Both the position numbers and the translations under genes were made by a program. The notes below the pieces were generated by a model. That model was not told the DNA's origin. It saw only the letters and a program-made list of their open reading frames with translations, and did no database searches. From NCBI GenBank assembly GCA_965211775.1, contig OZ242974.1:372001-436000 (forward strand): DNA of 64,000 nucleotides, written 5' to 3'. This DNA comes from Thiodiazotropha sp040506975 (lineage in GTDB: Bacteria > Pseudomonadota > Gammaproteobacteria > Chromatiales > Chromatiaceae). Shown one piece after another: positions 9,510 to 18,100 of the stretch. Position 1 is the first letter of the stretch, and every line of letters starts with the position of its first letter.

Positions 9510-9983
9510 TTATTTACGGATCAGCTCACTGGCGTCACCGGCACGATAGCCGTTCTGCTCGTTGTGATTGAAGAAACCGGGCTCACCGATCTTCGCGATA
9601 TCAGCGGCAGGCTTACCACCATAGGGATCGATGGAACCCTCAGGAGTAGTACGGATCGGGAACTTGAAGCGCTTCATGGTGCCGTTGCGGAACTTGATGG
9701 TCCACATGATGGAATCGGTACCGCGCAGAGGCTGTACAGAGGCGCCCAGAGGTACGATATCAGCATAAGGACGCGCTTCGATTGCCTGCTGAGGGCAGAT
9801 CTTGATGCAGGAGTAGCACTCCCAGCACTGCTCAGGCTCTTGGTTGAACGACTTCATGGCATGGCCAGTTTCCGAGCCGTCTTTATCCAGCTTCATCAGG
9901 TCATGAGGACAGATGTACATGCAAGCTGTCCTGTCCTGGCCTTTACAGCCATCGCACTTCTCAGTACGCACAAATGTAGGCAT
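9510..9983 (-). CDS. aprB: Adenylylsulfate reductase, beta subunit
   Basis: 157-aa electron-transfer subunit carrying two [4Fe-4S] clusters. One is ligated by cysteines of CDGCKGQDRTACMYICP (residues 10-26), the other by CWECYSCIKICP. The C-terminal part forms the arm that wraps around AprA in known structures, with conserved WTIKFRNG. TTAGGAG lies 8 nt upstream of the ATG. It is the first gene of the aprBA operon, and a long 5' region follows upstream. Confidence 0.98.
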   Translation of the reverse strand: MPTFVRTEKCDGCKGQDRTACMYICPHDLMKLDKDGSETGHAMKSFNQEPEQCWECYSCIKICPQQAIEARPYADIVPLGASVQPLRGTDSIMWTIKFRNGTMKRFKFPIRTTPEGSIDPYGGKPAADIAKIGEPGFFNHNEQNGYRAGDASELIRK

Positions 9984-10529
9984 GGTGTTTATCTCCTAAG
10001 GGTTTCACTGCAGTGATTCAGACGCCGTGAGATGCCGCAGCTTTTTCAAGCACACCCGGACAATTCCCGGCGTCAGTCTTTAGTATCTCTCCTGGCCCGT
10101 GCCCGATGGCGTCCGAACCTAGTTTCACACCCGATTCAGCCAGGCCGCACAGCCGGGCATTCCATCGCACGCATGCGCGCAAGCTGGACTCGGGGCGACA
10201 AACATTAATGCCTTACAACCCCTTTAGCCAAACAGTTTTTTAATGAGGGCGCATAAAATCCGCTTATTAACCTAGCCCCTTGTAAAACATACCGTTTTAC
10301 TTGGTTTGGTAAGCCCCTATTTATCAAAAAGAAAATGCCAATATACTGAATAAGGTCTTTTTATTGACCAAAGATGAAACGACTGCGGAGTAGCGGCGAC
10401 TATCCCAAGGGAGATATGCATAGATTGGTTATTCCAGGGATTTTCCGGTTTTGATTAACCATTTTTAAGTTGTCAAAAACTTGCAGAACCCGCCTTTTAG
10501 GTTAAAGTGGCCGATTTTCGAGTGTGCAC
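9984..10529. other. Intergenic region between divergent aprBA and the 10.5-kb operon
   Basis: About 545 bp without a convincing gene. The half next to aprB is GC-rich; the centre (10200-10380) is AT-rich. It contains a perfect inverted repeat GTAAAAC-N5-GTTTTAC at 10282-10300, which could be an operator for either side. The promoters for aprBA must lie here, but I could not assign hexamers on that strand with confidence. Confidence 0.6.
10481..10508 (+). promoter_or_regulatory. Possible sigma-70 promoter for the 10530 operon
   Basis: TTGCAG at 10481-10486 and TAAAGT at 10503-10508 are spaced 16 bp and end 21 bp before the ATG at 10530. This is pattern matching only. Confidence 0.3.
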
Positions 10530-11180
10530 ATGAGCGAGAGAGAAGCCCCAGACGCCCTATTGCTGATGGCCCCCGGCTGTGCTCACTGTCCCGTGGTTTT
10601 ACACAATCTGAGCCAACTGCTGAAACAGGACAGAATCGGCCGTCTGGAAGCTGTCAATATCATTCGACACCCGCGGGTCGCACAGCGTTTCGGTACGCGG
10701 ACCGTCCCCTGGACCCGTATCGGCTGCTTCGAGTTGGAGGGGGCCCTGTCGTTCGGAGAGCTCGAGCGATGGATCGATCTGACAGGTCGGGATGAAGGAA
10801 AGGCAAGCTATCTCATCCACCTGTTCGAAACCCAGCGCGCCCATGCCGCGGTAACCTGGTTGCAGCGTAATCCCGATGCGATGCCGGAGCTGTTGGGTCT
10901 GTTGCGATCCCCCACCACTCCCATCGTGGCGCGTATCGGCATCGGCGTTGTTGCTGAGGAGCTGCAGGGAACGCCACTCTGGCGGTCAACAGTAGCTGAT
11001 CTGCTGAAACTGGCAGAATCACCGGATGCCGCCCTGCGTGCCGATGCCGCTCACTACCTGGGCCTGACTCATTCCAGTGATGCCATAGAACCGTTGCGCG
11101 GAATGCTCGATGACGACAATCCCGATGTCAGGGAGATCGCTGACGAATCACTGGAGCTGCTTAACGGGGGAGACGGCTGA
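10530..11180 (+). CDS. Thioredoxin-fold / HEAT-repeat protein
   Basis: 216-aa cytoplasmic protein. Residues 1-75 look like a thioredoxin/glutaredoxin fold with a redox motif GCAHC (Cys-Ala-His-Cys, about residues 17-20) and a cis-Pro-like TVPW near residue 55. Residues 90-215 contain armadillo/HEAT-type helical repeats (PDAALRADAAHYLG and NPDVREIADESLELL). ATG 10530 is used; a GTG two codons earlier is possible. The gene overlaps the next start (TGATGG) and opens an operon divergent from aprBA. A role in protein thiol handling is suggested by the CxxC but the substrate is unknown. Confidence 0.7.
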   Translation: MSEREAPDALLLMAPGCAHCPVVLHNLSQLLKQDRIGRLEAVNIIRHPRVAQRFGTRTVPWTRIGCFELEGALSFGELERWIDLTGRDEGKASYLIHLFETQRAHAAVTWLQRNPDAMPELLGLLRSPTTPIVARIGIGVVAEELQGTPLWRSTVADLLKLAESPDAALRADAAHYLGLTHSSDAIEPLRGMLDDDNPDVREIADESLELLNGGDG

Positions 11181-11731
11181 TGGACAGGAGAGCGCAGATT
11201 CTGGCGGTACATGCCGCCTTTATCAATCAGGTCGTCACAACCGGCTCCCACCCTGATGGTAAAGATGAGTTCGAGCAGCTGATGGCTTTAGCGATAGAAA
11301 ATGGCTGGGCCGAACTGGTTGCGGCAATCCGTAAGATCTTCGACCAGGGCCGCCGGGATATAGAGCTGTTGAACAGTCTGGACGAGGAGGATCAGGTGAT
11401 CATCGAGGCGATCCTGCTAGGTTTGCAAGACCCCTCCACCCTGCCTGATCCGAATGTAAGACCGGACCCGGCGATGGCCGCACCCGGTCTTGCCTCCATG
11501 ATCCACGCCGCCGGCAGCGGTAATGCCCAGGCATTGCAGATCATCGCCGAGATGGCGGATCAGATGAGTAAGGTCGATGGTCCAATGGCCCTGCTGGCTG
11601 CCGTGATCCGTCCCTTGATCAATGGCGAGCGGGATCCTGATCTGCTCTGTAAACGTTTGGACAGTAAAACCGAAGCCATAGTCCTGGGCATTCTCGAGGA
11701 GCTCAGGCAACTAGAGGGGAACGACGGTTGA
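11180..11731 (+). CDS. Conserved hypothetical protein
   Basis: 183-aa acidic, largely helical soluble protein that I do not recognise. There is no signal peptide, membrane segment or cysteine motif. A Pro/Asp-rich linker (STLPDPNVRPDPAMA) separates two helical halves. Its ATG overlaps the stop of the thioredoxin/HEAT gene and its TGA overlaps the TTG start of the DUF423 gene, so it is translationally coupled on both sides. By context it probably works with the thioredoxin/HEAT protein. Confidence 0.65.
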   Translation: MDRRAQILAVHAAFINQVVTTGSHPDGKDEFEQLMALAIENGWAELVAAIRKIFDQGRRDIELLNSLDEEDQVIIEAILLGLQDPSTLPDPNVRPDPAMAAPGLASMIHAAGSGNAQALQIIAEMADQMSKVDGPMALLAAVIRPLINGERDPDLLCKRLDSKTEAIVLGILEELRQLEGNDG

Positions 11732-12105
11732 CGGCGCGCACCTTCCTGATTCTCGCCGCCGTCAGCGGTATGCTGCTGGTGATACTCGGCGCATTCGGCG
11801 CCCACACCCTGGAGGCCCGCCTGCCGCCCGACCACATGATATGGTGGCAGAAAGCCGTTCACTATCAGGGTCTGCATACCCTGGCCCTGTTCGGTGTAGG
11901 ACTCTTTGCCATGCACCGCCCGGGGCGCGCCCTGAACATCGCCGGCTGGCTGTTTCTGGGCGGCATCCTGCTTTTCTCCGGCAGTCTCTATGTCCTGGCG
12001 CTCACCGGAGTGCGCAGCCTGGGCATGATCACACCTTTCGGCGGTACGGCCTTCATCATTGGATGGTTCGCCCTCGCCCTGGCGGCCTGGCGTATTCCTC
12101 ACTGA
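11728..12105 (+). CDS. DUF423 family inner-membrane protein
   Basis: 125-aa membrane protein with four hydrophobic helices and the family signature LGAFGAHTLE after the first helix, then WWQKAVHYQGLHTLAL. It is similar to YgdD/YwdK, small membrane proteins without a known function. The start is a TTG overlapping the previous stop (TTGA). The stop TGA overlaps the ATG of the methyltransferase gene. Confidence 0.85.
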   Translation: MTARTFLILAAVSGMLLVILGAFGAHTLEARLPPDHMIWWQKAVHYQGLHTLALFGVGLFAMHRPGRALNIAGWLFLGGILLFSGSLYVLALTGVRSLGMITPFGGTAFIIGWFALALAAWRIPH

Positions 12106-13040
12106 TGAAACTTGGCGACTTCGGCAACCGACTGCGCAAGAGCCAACGCCACTGGAGCAAGTGGGCACGCCGCCGCGGCATCAGTTGCTACCGCCTCTAT
12201 GACCGGGACATTCCTGATTTTCCTCTGGCCGTTGACTGGTATGAGGGTGAAGTCCATGCCCAGATCTTTGCCCGCAAAGGCCGGGAACCACTGACTGATG
12301 CGGAACAACAGGCCATAGGCGAAACGATTCGCGAGTCTTTGCAGATCCCGCGCCAGGCCCTGGCAATCAAGACCCGTCAGCGGCAACGGGGGCTTGCCCA
12401 GTACGAAAAAACCGGTCTGCGGGGCCGCCGCCTGACGGTCAGTGAGGGTGGACTGAAATTCGAGGTTGATCTGCATAGCTATCTCGATACCGGACTCTTT
12501 CTCGACCATCGAGAGACCCGCGATTTGATACGCCGGCGCGCCGAGGGCCGGCGCATGCTCAATCTGTTCGCTTATACCGGCAGCTTCTCGGTATTCGCCG
12601 CGGCTGGCGGCGCCCTGGCCACCACCAGCGTCGATCTCTCCAATACCTATCAGGCCTGGACCAGGCGCAACCTGGCCCTCAACGGTTTCACCGGCGATGA
12701 CCATCGATTGGAACGGTCCGATGTCTTCGCCTATCTTGAAAGGGCCGTGCGTGAGCGACGGCTGTTCGGCCTCATCGTCCTCGACCCGCCCAGTTTCTCC
12801 AACTCCAGGAAGATGCTGGAGATCCTCGATGTGCAACGTGATCATCGACGTTTGATCGACGCATGCCTGGAACTGCTTACACCCAACGGAGAGCTCTACT
12901 TCTCAACCAACAAGCGCCGTTTCAAGATCGATCACGAGCTGGAATCACTACCCGGTTGTGAGGAGATCACCCGTCAGACCCTGCCCGACGATTTCAAACG
13001 CCACCCGGCCCACCGATGCTGGATCTTTCGTCAAGCCTGA
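12105..13040 (+). CDS. Class I SAM-dependent methyltransferase, RlmK/RlmL C-terminal type
   Basis: 311-aa protein resembling the RlmK half of RlmKL, which makes m7G2069 in 23S rRNA; the RlmL half is absent. An N-terminal RNA-binding-like region (WSKWARRRGISCYRLYDRDIPDFPLAVDWY) precedes a Rossmann fold with LNLFAYTGSFSVFAAAGG as SAM-binding motif, FLDHRETRD before it, and VLDPPSFSNS as motif IV. The ATG at 12105 overlaps the preceding TGA; the frame is open further upstream, but that stretch overlaps DUF423 and is not coding. The RNA target is inferred from the family. Confidence 0.82.
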   Translation: MKLGDFGNRLRKSQRHWSKWARRRGISCYRLYDRDIPDFPLAVDWYEGEVHAQIFARKGREPLTDAEQQAIGETIRESLQIPRQALAIKTRQRQRGLAQYEKTGLRGRRLTVSEGGLKFEVDLHSYLDTGLFLDHRETRDLIRRRAEGRRMLNLFAYTGSFSVFAAAGGALATTSVDLSNTYQAWTRRNLALNGFTGDDHRLERSDVFAYLERAVRERRLFGLIVLDPPSFSNSRKMLEILDVQRDHRRLIDACLELLTPNGELYFSTNKRRFKIDHELESLPGCEEITRQTLPDDFKRHPAHRCWIFRQA

Positions 13041-13468
13041 GTCTCTCGGGCGGCCCCGTCGGACTCTTCATCACCAGCCTGCTTGCCTCGACCCTCCTGC
13101 CCGGGGGTTCCGAGGCTATGTTGCTGTGGGAGCTGCAACAAAATCCGGCACAGGCAACCCTGTTGTGGGGCGTGGCCACCCTTGGCAACACCCTTGGAGG
13201 ACTCAGCGGTTGGCTTATCGGCTGGTGGCTGGCGCGTCGTTTTCCGGATCGCGGACTGAAACATGAGAAGCAACGACAGGCATTGCAACGGGTAAAACGC
13301 TACGGCACACCCATCCTGCTGTTCTCCTGGTTGCCGGTGATCGGTGATCCGCTCTGTTTGGCGGCCGGATGGAGCGGAGTCGGGCTGTTGCCGGCCACAC
13401 TCCTGATCGGGCTCGGCAAGGCGTTGCGCTATGGCGTTCTCGTTGGGACATTCGGCATGCTGGGATGA
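13016..13468 (+). CDS. yqaA: YqaA family membrane protein (DedA-like)
   Basis: 150-aa inner-membrane protein with about four helices and the DedA/SNARE-associated features TLLPGGSEAML, TLGNTLGGLSGW and LFSWLPVIGDPLCLAAGW. The family is thought to act in membrane lipid or ion homeostasis; the activity of YqaA is not established. It overlaps the methyltransferase gene by 25 bp in another frame and is the last gene of the operon. Confidence 0.85.
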   Translation: MLDLSSSLSLSGGPVGLFITSLLASTLLPGGSEAMLLWELQQNPAQATLLWGVATLGNTLGGLSGWLIGWWLARRFPDRGLKHEKQRQALQRVKRYGTPILLFSWLPVIGDPLCLAAGWSGVGLLPATLLIGLGKALRYGVLVGTFGMLG

Positions 13469-13520
13469 CATCTCCAGACTTAAGCCATTCGGTCTAAATC
13501 AGGTTCCACCTTTGGTTAAA

Positions 13521-13567
13521 ACCGCAAACGATTTTTATTATGAATCAAGTTTGCGAAAACTTGCGGT
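13521..13567. repeat. Hairpin between convergent yqaA and trkH
   Basis: ACCGCAA at 13521-13527 is inverted at 13561-13567 (TTGCGGT), and CGCAAAC at 13523-13529 at 13549-13555. It looks like a degenerate relative of the GCAAAT repeat family and may serve as a bidirectional terminator. Confidence 0.45.
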
Positions 13568-13605
13568 GATTGGCGTTTATTAGCGGCCAATGCATTTCCA
13601 ACAGC

Positions 13606-15057
13606 TCACTTACGCCAGAAGGCCGGGGTCAGCAATACCAGCAGGGTAAAGATCTCCAAGCGCCCAAGCAGCATGGCGAAACAGAGTATCCACTTGGCGG
13701 GATCGTTGATGTTGGCATAGTGCGCACCCACGTCGGCCAGGCCGGGTCCCAGATTGTTGATACTGGCCGCCACCGCGGAGAATGAGGTCATCAGATCGAG
13801 GCCGGTGGATGCCAGGGCCAGATACATAATGCCGAAGCTGGCCACATAGAGGGCAAAGAATCCCCACACCGCATCCACAATCCGCCATGGAATGGTTTTT
13901 GCGCCGATACGGATCGGAATCTCTGCATTGGGATGGATCAAACGATTGATCTCTCGCACACCCTGTTTGATCAACAACATAAAACGTATCACTTTGATAC
14001 CGCCACCGGTGGAACCGGCGCAACCACCGACGAAACTGGAGAAAAGCAGCAAAATGGATATGAATCCCGGCCACAGGGAATAGTCGGCCGTGGTGAACCC
14101 GGTAGTGGTCCCGATCGACACTGCCTGAAACAATCCGCGTGTGATCGACTCACCCCAGTTCCCGTAGACCCCCATCAAATAGAGCGCGACGGAGACGATG
14201 ATGATGACTACCGTCAGGGTGGTGACATAGCCACGAAATTCAGGATCCTCGAAATAGGTGCGAAGCGATCTTCTGCGCACGGCCAGGAAATGCAGGGCGA
14301 AGTTAGCACCGGAGAGTAGCATGAAGATGACCGCGATCATCTCGATCAGGGTGCTGTCGTAATAGCCGATGCTCTCGTCATGAGTGGAAAAACCACCGAT
14401 GGCAACGGTCGAGAAGGCGTGTCCCAGGGCGTCAAAGGGCTTCATGCCCCCCAACCAATAGGCCAGCATACAGCTGAGGGTCAGCCCCAGATAGATATAC
14501 CAGAGCGCCTTGGCGGTCTCCGTGATACGCGGCGTCAACTTGTTGTCTTTCACCGGCCCCGGGGTCTCCGCGCGGTAGAGCTGCATGCCGCCGACCCCCA
14601 ACATCGGCAGTACCGCCACCGCCAGCACGATGATCCCCATCCCCCCCAGCCACTGCAGTTGCTGGCGATAGTAGAGAATCGAGACCGGCAGCTCATCGAT
14701 CCCGACGATGACCGTTGCGCCGGTGGTGGTGAGGCCCGATATCGACTCGAACACCGCATCGGTGATCGTCATGTCATGGTTTTCCGCGAACAGAAAAGGG
14801 AGGGAACCGGTCAGCCCCAACACGCCCCAGAACATCACGACCACGAGAAGGCCGTCTCGCACCCGCAAATCCTGGCGACGGTTGCGTACCGGAGCCCAGA
14901 ACGCCAAACCGAGCCCCAGGGTGAGGATAAACGCACCTGTAAAGCCGACCAGGGCGCCGTCACCGGTCATCATCGAAATCCCAAGGGGTGGAAGCATGCT
15001 GAGACTGAAAACCATCAGCAATACACCCAGAATTCGTTGAACCACAAAAAGATGCAT
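13606..15057 (-). CDS. trkH: Trk potassium uptake system, membrane subunit TrkH
   Basis: 483-aa K+ translocating subunit of the Trk system in the inner membrane. It has the fourfold M1-P-M2 arrangement of the superfamily with selectivity-filter-like loops TTGAT (SGLTTTGATV), SIGGFSTHD, TTTGFTTADY and NNLGPGL, plus FVGGCAGSTGGGIKVIR. The length is normal. It lies 15 bp downstream of trkA, which gates it in an NAD(H)-dependent manner. This is a complete two-gene operon. Confidence 0.97.
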   Translation of the reverse strand: MHLFVVQRILGVLLMVFSLSMLPPLGISMMTGDGALVGFTGAFILTLGLGLAFWAPVRNRRQDLRVRDGLLVVVMFWGVLGLTGSLPFLFAENHDMTITDAVFESISGLTTTGATVIVGIDELPVSILYYRQQLQWLGGMGIIVLAVAVLPMLGVGGMQLYRAETPGPVKDNKLTPRITETAKALWYIYLGLTLSCMLAYWLGGMKPFDALGHAFSTVAIGGFSTHDESIGYYDSTLIEMIAVIFMLLSGANFALHFLAVRRRSLRTYFEDPEFRGYVTTLTVVIIIVSVALYLMGVYGNWGESITRGLFQAVSIGTTTGFTTADYSLWPGFISILLLFSSFVGGCAGSTGGGIKVIRFMLLIKQGVREINRLIHPNAEIPIRIGAKTIPWRIVDAVWGFFALYVASFGIMYLALASTGLDLMTSFSAVAASINNLGPGLADVGAHYANINDPAKWILCFAMLLGRLEIFTLLVLLTPAFWRK

Positions 15058-15072
15058 ATTCGATTTCCTGGA

Positions 15073-16446
15073 TTACAGGAAGGTCACACCGACCTGGAAG
15101 AGTTTTTCCACATCGCGGATTTTTCGTTTGTCCACCAGGAACAAGATGACGTGGTCGTCACTCTCGATCATGGTATCGTGATGGGCGATCAGTACCTCAT
15201 CTCCCCGCACGACCGCCCCAATGGTGGTGCCGCTGGGCAATTTAATCTCTTCGATGGCACGTCCGACCACCTTCGACGAACTTCTGTCTCCATGGGCCAC
15301 CGCCTCGATCGCCTCAGCGGCGCCGCGCCGAAGCGAGTGCACCTGCACCACATCACCGCGCCGTACATGGGTCAGCAAGGTGCCGATGGTGGCTTGCTGG
15401 GGCGAGATGGCGATATCGATGGTTTCACTCTGCACAAGGTCGACGTATGAGGGACGATTGATCAGTGCCATCACCCTCGCGGCGCCCATACGTTTGGCCA
15501 GCATGGCGGAGAGAATATTGTCTTCATCGTCATTGGTCACGGCGCAGAACACGTCCGTATTCTCGATATTCTCCTCCAACAGCAAGCTCTCATCCGCCGC
15601 ATCGCCATGCAGGACGATGGTCAATTCGAGTCGTTCGGCAATCTCTCTTGCCCGCACTTTATCGTTTTCGATGAGTTTGACCCGATATTTCTGCTCCAGG
15701 GATGAGGCCAAACGCCTGCCGATATTCCCGCCACCCGCAAGCAGCAGCCGCCGATAGGGCTTCTCCATCTTGCGCAGCTCACTCATCACTGAACGGATGT
15801 TCTCCGCCGCGGCGATAAAGAACACTTCGTCTTTCACCTCTATCACGGTGTCCCCTCTGGGGATTATCACCTCACCCTCGCGGTAGATGGCGGCGACCCG
15901 CGCATCTACATTCGGCATGTGCTCATACAGCGTGCTGAGGGCATTCCCCACCAGAGGGCCGTCATGGTAGGCCTTTACCGCCACCAACCTGACCCTGCCA
16001 TCCGCGAAATCGAGCACCTGCAGGGCCCCCGGATATTCGATCAGTTTGAGTATGTAGTCGGTTACCAACTGCTCCGGGCTGATCAACACATCGACCGGCA
16101 CCGCGCCCTGTTCGAACAGGCGGGGATAATCGAGATAACCCTGCGCCCGCACCCGGGCGATCTTGGTCGGGGTATGGAACAGGGTGTAGGCGACCTGGCA
16201 GGCGACCATATTGGTCTCGTCGCTGTTGGTGACCGCCAGAATCATATCCGCATCCTCGGCGCCCGCCCTGCGCAGCACATCCGGATAGCCCGCATGGCCC
16301 CTGACCGTACCGAGATCGAGCCGGTTCTGCAGATCCATCAACAGCTGCTCATCCTGATCGACCACGGTGATATCGTTCGCTTCGCTGACCAGCGCATTGG
16401 CTACCGAGCGCCCCACCTGACCGGCACCGAGAATTATTATTTTCAT
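15073..16446 (-). CDS. trkA: Trk potassium uptake regulator TrkA
   Basis: 457-aa peripheral NAD(H)-binding subunit with two RCK units. The first has the nucleotide motif GAGQVGRSVA (residues 7-16), the second GGGNIGRRLA (about 240); each is followed by a TrkA-C domain. It forms the ring that gates TrkH. The start ATG lies directly after the sequence CCTGTTAACACTA, a motif also found near 49185. Confidence 0.97.
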   Translation of the reverse strand: MKIIILGAGQVGRSVANALVSEANDITVVDQDEQLLMDLQNRLDLGTVRGHAGYPDVLRRAGAEDADMILAVTNSDETNMVACQVAYTLFHTPTKIARVRAQGYLDYPRLFEQGAVPVDVLISPEQLVTDYILKLIEYPGALQVLDFADGRVRLVAVKAYHDGPLVGNALSTLYEHMPNVDARVAAIYREGEVIIPRGDTVIEVKDEVFFIAAAENIRSVMSELRKMEKPYRRLLLAGGGNIGRRLASSLEQKYRVKLIENDKVRAREIAERLELTIVLHGDAADESLLLEENIENTDVFCAVTNDDEDNILSAMLAKRMGAARVMALINRPSYVDLVQSETIDIAISPQQATIGTLLTHVRRGDVVQVHSLRRGAAEAIEAVAHGDRSSSKVVGRAIEEIKLPSGTTIGAVVRGDEVLIAHHDTMIESDDHVILFLVDKRKIRDVEKLFQVGVTFL

Positions 16447-16729
16447 TAGTGTTAACAGGCCCTAGTTCATAAAATCATGTTCTTACATAAAAGAAATCAA
16501 TACGACATTGCCTTGTAACGACCCCTTCCCAGAATGCAGTTGGTTCCATGCATCACACCTTTCTCGGGAGCATATTCCATGTTGTGAAAGCATTCATTTC
16601 GTCTGTTAAAAACCACCGGCAGTATGAGCCGCATTCAGGTCAGCGGTCTTTTTGGCGCATCGGGTGCGACAAGCCACGCCCAGAACAACATTTGCGTTTA
16701 TTCGCGTTCATTTGCGGACCTTTTATTAA
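16447..16729. other. Intergenic region trkA-ntrX with one GCAAAT repeat arm
   Basis: About 283 bp upstream of trkA and downstream of ntrX. It contains a single arm of the GTCCGCAAATGAACGC repeat in inverse orientation at 16689-16719, next to the ntrX stop. No partner arm or gene was found. Confidence 0.6.
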
Positions 16730-18100
16730 TTACCGCTTGTCTTTGAATTCGATCTCCAGGGATTTCAGCTTGCGGTAGAGATGGGTGCGCTCCATGCCCA
16801 CCTCCTTGGCCATGCGCGAGATGTTGCCCTCGTGCTGGCGCAGCTGATACTCCAGGTAGACCTTTTCGAACTCCTCTCTGGCCTGTCGCAGGGGCTGATC
16901 GAAGGTGACCAGGGATTCCAGTCCACCCAGTGAAGTCCCGACATCGGGCGCTCCCAGCGCCGCTTCCACCTCCTCCTGGGAAATCTCGTTGCCGGCGCCC
17001 AGGATCAGTAACCGCTGCACCAGATTTTTCAATTCCCGCACATTGCCGTGCCAAGGATGGTTGCGCAGGGTATTTTGCGCTCCCACGTTGAAGTGCCGAT
17101 AGGGCAGCTTTTCATGGTTCACATACCAGTCCACATAGAAGTTGAGCAGCTCCGGAACATCCTCCGCATGTTCGCGCAACGGCGGCACATGCAGGGGCAC
17201 CACATTGAGATGATAGAAGAGATCCTCACGAAATGTCCCCTCTTGCACCGCCTCTTCCAGATTATGTTGTGTGGCAGCGATGATCCTAACATCGATACTC
17301 ACCGGATCAGTGCCGCCAACCCGCAGGAAACGACCGGTATCCAGCGCACCCACCAATTGTGATTGAGCCTCCAGATCCATATCGGCCACTTCATCCAGGA
17401 ACAGGGTTCCTCCCACGGCCTGCTCAAGTCGTCCGTAGTGGATACGTCCGTCACTTTCGCTACCAAACAACTCTTGTGCGGCATTCCCCTTCACAATCGA
17501 GCTGACATTGACCTCCACAAAGGGTCGGTCGCTGCGAACGCTCTGCGAGTGGAGATAGCGCGCCAGGGTTTCGCGTCCACTGCCGGGCTCTCCGGTCACC
17601 AGCACCCAGGTGTCATGTTGGGCGATCCTTTTTACCTGCTCACGCAGACGTTGCATCACCGGGCTTCTGCCGGTCGGTTCATGCACGGCATGTATATGGC
17701 GTTTCAGCCCAACATTCTCCTGCTTGAGCTGTTCCGCCTCCAAGGCGCGATTGACCGTCAATAACAACTTAGCCAAAGAGAGTGGCTTCTCCAGAAAATC
17801 ATAGGCGCCCAATCGAGTGGCTTCGACGGCGGTCTCCACCGTGCCATGACCCGACATCATGATCACCGGACAGGGCAGTCCCTCATTCTCACCCCACTCT
17901 TTCAACAGGGTGATGCCATCCACATCGGGCATCCAGATATCGAGCAGGATCAGTTCCGGGCGACGATCCCGCAGTGCCTGGCGGGCCGATTTCCCGTCCT
18001 CAGCCATCGCAACCTCGTAGGATTCATCCTGTAGAATCTCTTTTACCAGGTTGCGGATGTCAGGCTCATCATCCACAACCAGGATATAGGCGCGACTCAT
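16730..18100 (-). CDS. ntrX: NtrX-like sigma-54-type response regulator
   Basis: 456-aa regulator. It has a receiver domain (D10/D11; phospho-Asp in LILLDIWMPDVDG), a AAA+ domain with Walker A-like GEPGSGRE and Walker B GTLFLDEVADM, and a C-terminal Fis-type helix-turn-helix (SRMAKEVGMERTHLYRKLKSL). The GAFTGA loop that contacts sigma-54 is missing; the segment reads ELFGSESDGRIHYGRLEQA. Walker A also has Arg instead of Lys (GSGRE). So it is unlikely to be a classical sigma-54 activator. It overlaps ntrY by 4 bp. In other proteobacteria NtrYX controls nitrogen, redox or envelope functions. Confidence 0.9.
   Translation of the reverse strand: MSRAYILVVDDEPDIRNLVKEILQDESYEVAMAEDGKSARQALRDRRPELILLDIWMPDVDGITLLKEWGENEGLPCPVIMMSGHGTVETAVEATRLGAYDFLEKPLSLAKLLLTVNRALEAEQLKQENVGLKRHIHAVHEPTGRSPVMQRLREQVKRIAQHDTWVLVTGEPGSGRETLARYLHSQSVRSDRPFVEVNVSSIVKGNAAQELFGSESDGRIHYGRLEQAVGGTLFLDEVADMDLEAQSQLVGALDTGRFLRVGGTDPVSIDVRIIAATQHNLEEAVQEGTFREDLFYHLNVVPLHVPPLREHAEDVPELLNFYVDWYVNHEKLPYRHFNVGAQNTLRNHPWHGNVRELKNLVQRLLILGAGNEISQEEVEAALGAPDVGTSLGGLESLVTFDQPLRQAREEFEKVYLEYQLRQHEGNISRMAKEVGMERTHLYRKLKSLEIEFKDKR

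Noticed and set aside
11841..12104. N-terminal extension of the RlmK-like methyltransferase
   Set aside because: It overlaps the whole second half of DUF423 in another frame; the ATG at 12105 gives the family length.
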